DNA of 20,158 nucleotides, from contig JAUCBJ010006501.1 in assembly GCA_032718475.1 (NCBI GenBank), positions 1 to 20,158 on the forward strand, written 5' to 3'. The DNA comes from Nemertoderma westbladi (lineage: Eukaryota > Xenacoelomorpha > Nemertodermatida > Nemertodermatidae). Under the pieces are notes generated by a model, which was not told the origin of the DNA, did no database searches, and worked only from the letters and a program-made list of their open reading frames with translations. The translations under genes and the position numbers were made by a program. Below are positions 17,500 through 20,158 of the stretch, piece by piece; the stretch's first letter is position 1; every line of letters begins with the position of its first letter.

Positions 17500-18812
17500 A
17501 AATTCGATCAAGGGTTTTCGAAATATTTTCGAATTACCGGAAGCAGACTTTGGACGACCATATCTCCGGTACCGGTAGGCCTATTGAGTCGAAATTTTTT
17601 TTAATCTACTTAGAACACTCCAGTGAATGTTTTTTAGTTTGAAAGTTTTGCCCCAAAATGCTCAGAAGTAATTTCGAAAAAACTGATCATTTTGCGATCA
17701 TGATCTTTTGACCCCCTAGAATTGAACTTTTTTATGGTCAAATTTTGGCTACCCCCCCTAATTCGAGGGTGAGGAATCTTTTTGTAATGTTAAGTTTTTT
17801 CATACGGTGAACTCACAGCACTTGGTCTTCGAAATAAAACCGAAAACATGATCTTTCCTGATCATGGCCTGATCAAATTGCTTTTTGAAAATTTTGAAAT
17901 GCTCAAAAGTTGCCCCTTCTTAATAGAAGTCGATTAGTAAAAAAAAAGTCGGGGGTCTCAAACAAAGTTTTCGAGAAAATCGGGAAAAACCGAAAAACAC
18001 GATCTTTTATGATCAGGAAGCTGATCTCGAGAACTGGTTGCCCGATCGAGCCAATTTTTTTTTAATCAACTCAGAATAGACCATTGCACATTTCTTACAA
18101 TGAATGTTTATTAGAAAAATGCTTAGATTCGCTTTTAAATATACTGATCTTTTCGCGATCATGATCTTGAGTTTTGACCCACTAGACTTGAACTTTTTTA
18201 TGCCCAAATTTTGGCTACCCCCCATAATTCGAGGGTGAGGAATCTTTTTGTGATGTTAAGTTTTTCCATACGGTGAACTCCCAGGACTTGGTCTTTGAAA
18301 TAAAACCAAAAACACGATCTTTTCTGATCGCGGCCTGATCAAATCGTTTTTTGAAAATTTCGAAATGCTCAAAAGTTGCCCCTTCACCATAGAAGTCGAT
18401 TCGTAAAAAAAAAATCGGGGGTCTCAAACAAAGTTTTCGAGAACATCCAAAAAAACTAAAAAATCTGATCTTTAATGATCAGGTATCAGATCTCGAGAAC
18501 CAGTTGTCCGATCGAGCCAATTTTTTTTTTAATCGACTCAGGGCGGTGTTCTGAACGTTTCCTACAGTAATTGTTTATATCCAAAATGCTTAGTTACGAT
18601 TTTACGAAGTCCGATCTTTGCGCGATCATGATCTTGCGTTTTGACCGGGAAGAATTCACTTTTTCTAAAATCTTTTAACGGGAATCATGGCTAATGTGGG
18701 GTCGCTGAATCTTTTTGTAATGTTAAGTTTTTCGATTGGAGCAAGCCTTGAGTGTCCGATTGCTGATCAAAACTGATCTTTGCTGATCATGGTCAAGATC
18801 ATGATCTGACAC
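17500..18812. repeat. GATC-rich satellite, ~465-bp unit, about 2.8 copies
   Basis: Anchor word GCGATCATGATCTT recurs at 17694, 18155 and 18622 (intervals 461 and 467); GAATCTTTTTGTAATGTTAAG-like words recur in step. Other shared blocks are CGAGGGTGAGGAATC, CGGTGAACTC, CTCAAAAGTTGCCCCTTC and GTCTCAAACAAAGTTTTCGAGA. Copies 1 and 2 are close; copy 3 is diverged in its second half. I count 29 GATC in this 1.3-kb stretch, against about 5 expected at random. No coding frame continues across units. Confidence 0.85.
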
Positions 18813-19278
18813 CTCCAAAAAAAGCTCCTTGAATGTAAACCCATATGCTGCCTATCGATTGGCGCCGGTCCCAACTCCGTAGCATTAGCCGTTTTGGCTG
18901 TAGCTCCATAGCAACGTGGTTGCTAGGGAAGCGGACTTTTTGACTCAAATTGGCCCTAGCCGGAGAACCGTAGACTTTTTTAACACATTATGTATGGCGA
19001 AAAGTCTTCTGGATAAATTTTTTGGGGGGGGGGGGGGGTCTAGGAACATCCTATTGTTCGTTTTCGCTTAGTTGCTGAGATCCTCTCGTCCCCCAAATCC
19101 CAGGATTCTATAAAGGCATTCTGCTGGACTAGTTCCGTGGCCGGAATAGTGTTCGGTGTTCTGCGAACAGAGAACCTAATCGGTTTAGGGCCCTGACCGT
19201 CCAGCTCCTATTAATTAAAATGTAATATTTGTGCCCTGAATTCCTATTTACATATACTGTATATACTTTAGTTGTTGT
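18813..19278. other. Unassigned sequence with G15 tract
   Basis: No gene recognised. A G15 tract lies at 19024-19038. CATAGCAACGTGGTTGCTAGG near 18906-18926 contains two outward-facing RFX-like half sites. Possible remnant of a larger element containing the GATC satellite; ends not found. Confidence 0.35.
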
Positions 19279-19563
19279 TTGTTATCCCTTTATTCAAACC
19301 TCGAGCCACCTGTATCAACCACCCTCCGTGAACGCAGATTAAGATTCAGTGGGCACTGCTGGAGAAGTGAAGACGAGGTCATACCAGATCTACTTTTCTG
19401 GCAACTAACACATGGAAAGCGTAGGCGTGGACGACCCGTCATAACATATATAGATCAACTTGAAAGAAAAACTGAACTTGGGAGAAACGAAATTGCGACA
19501 ACTATGGAGAATCGGGAAGCCTGGAAGGATCTCATTTCCACTGCACGAGTTCGGTCCACCTAG
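19279..19563 (+). pseudogene. LINE RT C-terminal fragment
   Basis: Reads RERRLRFSGHCWRSEDEVIP, then DLLFWQLTHGKRRRGRPVI, TYIDQLERKTEL and MENREAWKDLI, ending RVRST at TAG 19561-19563. This is the conserved end of a common animal non-LTR element group (RRLRFAGHC, LLLW.P.HG.R.RGRP, TY.D.L..DTGL, M.DR..W). It is the type that the 3690-3960 RT fragment also resembles. No RT core precedes it. Confidence 0.75.
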
Positions 19564-19674
19564 TTCAACCACTCGGAAGTCTTATGGGCAGTACCTCAGG
19601 GTGACACACTTGCACTATTCTCATTCGTAATTGTGGTTGATTATGTTCTACACATGTCCTTGGACCATCCATGG
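19564..19674 (+). pseudogene. LINE RT motif-B fragment, same family as the 4030-5790 element
   Basis: Directly after the preceding stop the same frame reads SEVLWAVPQGDTLALFSFVI, then VVDYVLHMSLDHP. This matches motif B of the intact copy (FEVLWGVLQGDTLAPFLF, IVDYVLRMSLDH). A piece from the middle of one RT family thus sits immediately 3' of the C-terminus of another. Confidence 0.75.
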
Positions 19675-20158
19675 AATACTAAATATACACGGAACTGCAT
19701 TAGTGTTATTTTTTCAGCCCCGAAATTTTTTTCAATAAAATGGTAGTATATGCCATAGAAACACCAGAAAAAAAATTTAAGCAAATTTGACCGGAGCGTT
19801 TCCATGGAAACCGGGCAAACATAAAATTTCTAGGTTTTGCCATGAATTAATTATTTTTTGCATCTACTACCCTATTTATTTTGATCCTATTTATTTTAAT
19901 TTCTAGCACAGGTAACTATAGCAACGAGGTAAAATCTATTAATATATATATGTATTAAATATATTTAAATAAACACTGCTGTGGAAGCCCCCCCCCCCCC
20001 CCCCCCCCTATTGATACAATTTAATATCAATTCAATTTATAATTAAATATAATATTGTGGTGTACTGTAGTGATTATGGCACTACATGTGTCGAAAACAG
20101 TAATTAATTCTATCCTACTTTATATAATGTAATATATACAGTATGTATAGGGAGGCTA
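19675..20158. other. AT-rich sequence with X-box-like palindrome and C21 tract
   Basis: No gene recognised. GTTTCCATGGAAAC (about 19798-19811) is a perfect 14-bp palindrome close to the RFX X-box GTTGCCATGGCAAC. A run of 21 C lies at 19988-20008. No element termini were identified. Confidence 0.4.

Overview
This is animal (eukaryotic, metazoan) nuclear DNA, not bacterial. It has spliced genes with GT-AG introns and AATAAA signals, several families of LINE reverse-transcriptase relics, tRNA-derived SINEs, and inverted-repeat DNA transposons with clean target-site duplications. It is AT-rich and carries unusually long poly-G/poly-C runs. The frequent TAGGCCTA-like words and the mix of elements suggest a marine invertebrate, perhaps an invertebrate deuterostome such as an echinoderm; this is a low-confidence inference.

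Layout. 1-963 holds TTCnnGAA palindromes, a near-perfect 115-base inverted repeat, a tRNA-like SINE head and a LINE RT relic, probably all intronic to the next gene. 964-1305 is the last coding exon of a divergent ferritin. 1616-3214 is repeats: a 12-bp tandem repeat, a TIR element ending in G/C tracts, and an L2/CR1-like LINE 3' end. 3535-5815 holds (TCGAA)n and two minus-strand LINE pieces, one nearly intact apart from an in-frame stop. 5816-6360 is an unexplained G-rich block with hydrophobic reading frames and a match to the hammerhead ribozyme core.

The centre of the window is a tandem segmental duplication (A 7193-9556, B 11848-15936). Each block carries a hAT-like element, upstream sequence and a two-exon gene for a small secreted cysteine-rich protein resembling the Ly6/three-finger group (A about 107 aa with 10 mature cysteines; B about 94 aa with 8). 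Between the blocks are a LINE relic, a CTCF-like site and a SINE. Copy B has been remodelled: the copy-A TATA/upstream segment is deleted, a retroelement-like piece sits inside its hAT element, and a 1.58-kb piggyBac-like element sits in its intron. Exon 2 differs between copies far more than the adjacent intron and 3'UTR, which suggests diversifying selection on the mature protein.

15937-20158 is repeats: a SINE with a 14-bp target duplication, a (TAG)n microsatellite, a GATC-rich satellite of about 465 bp per unit, and scrambled LINE fragments. The ferritin exon and the two secreted-protein genes are the only host genes I can support.
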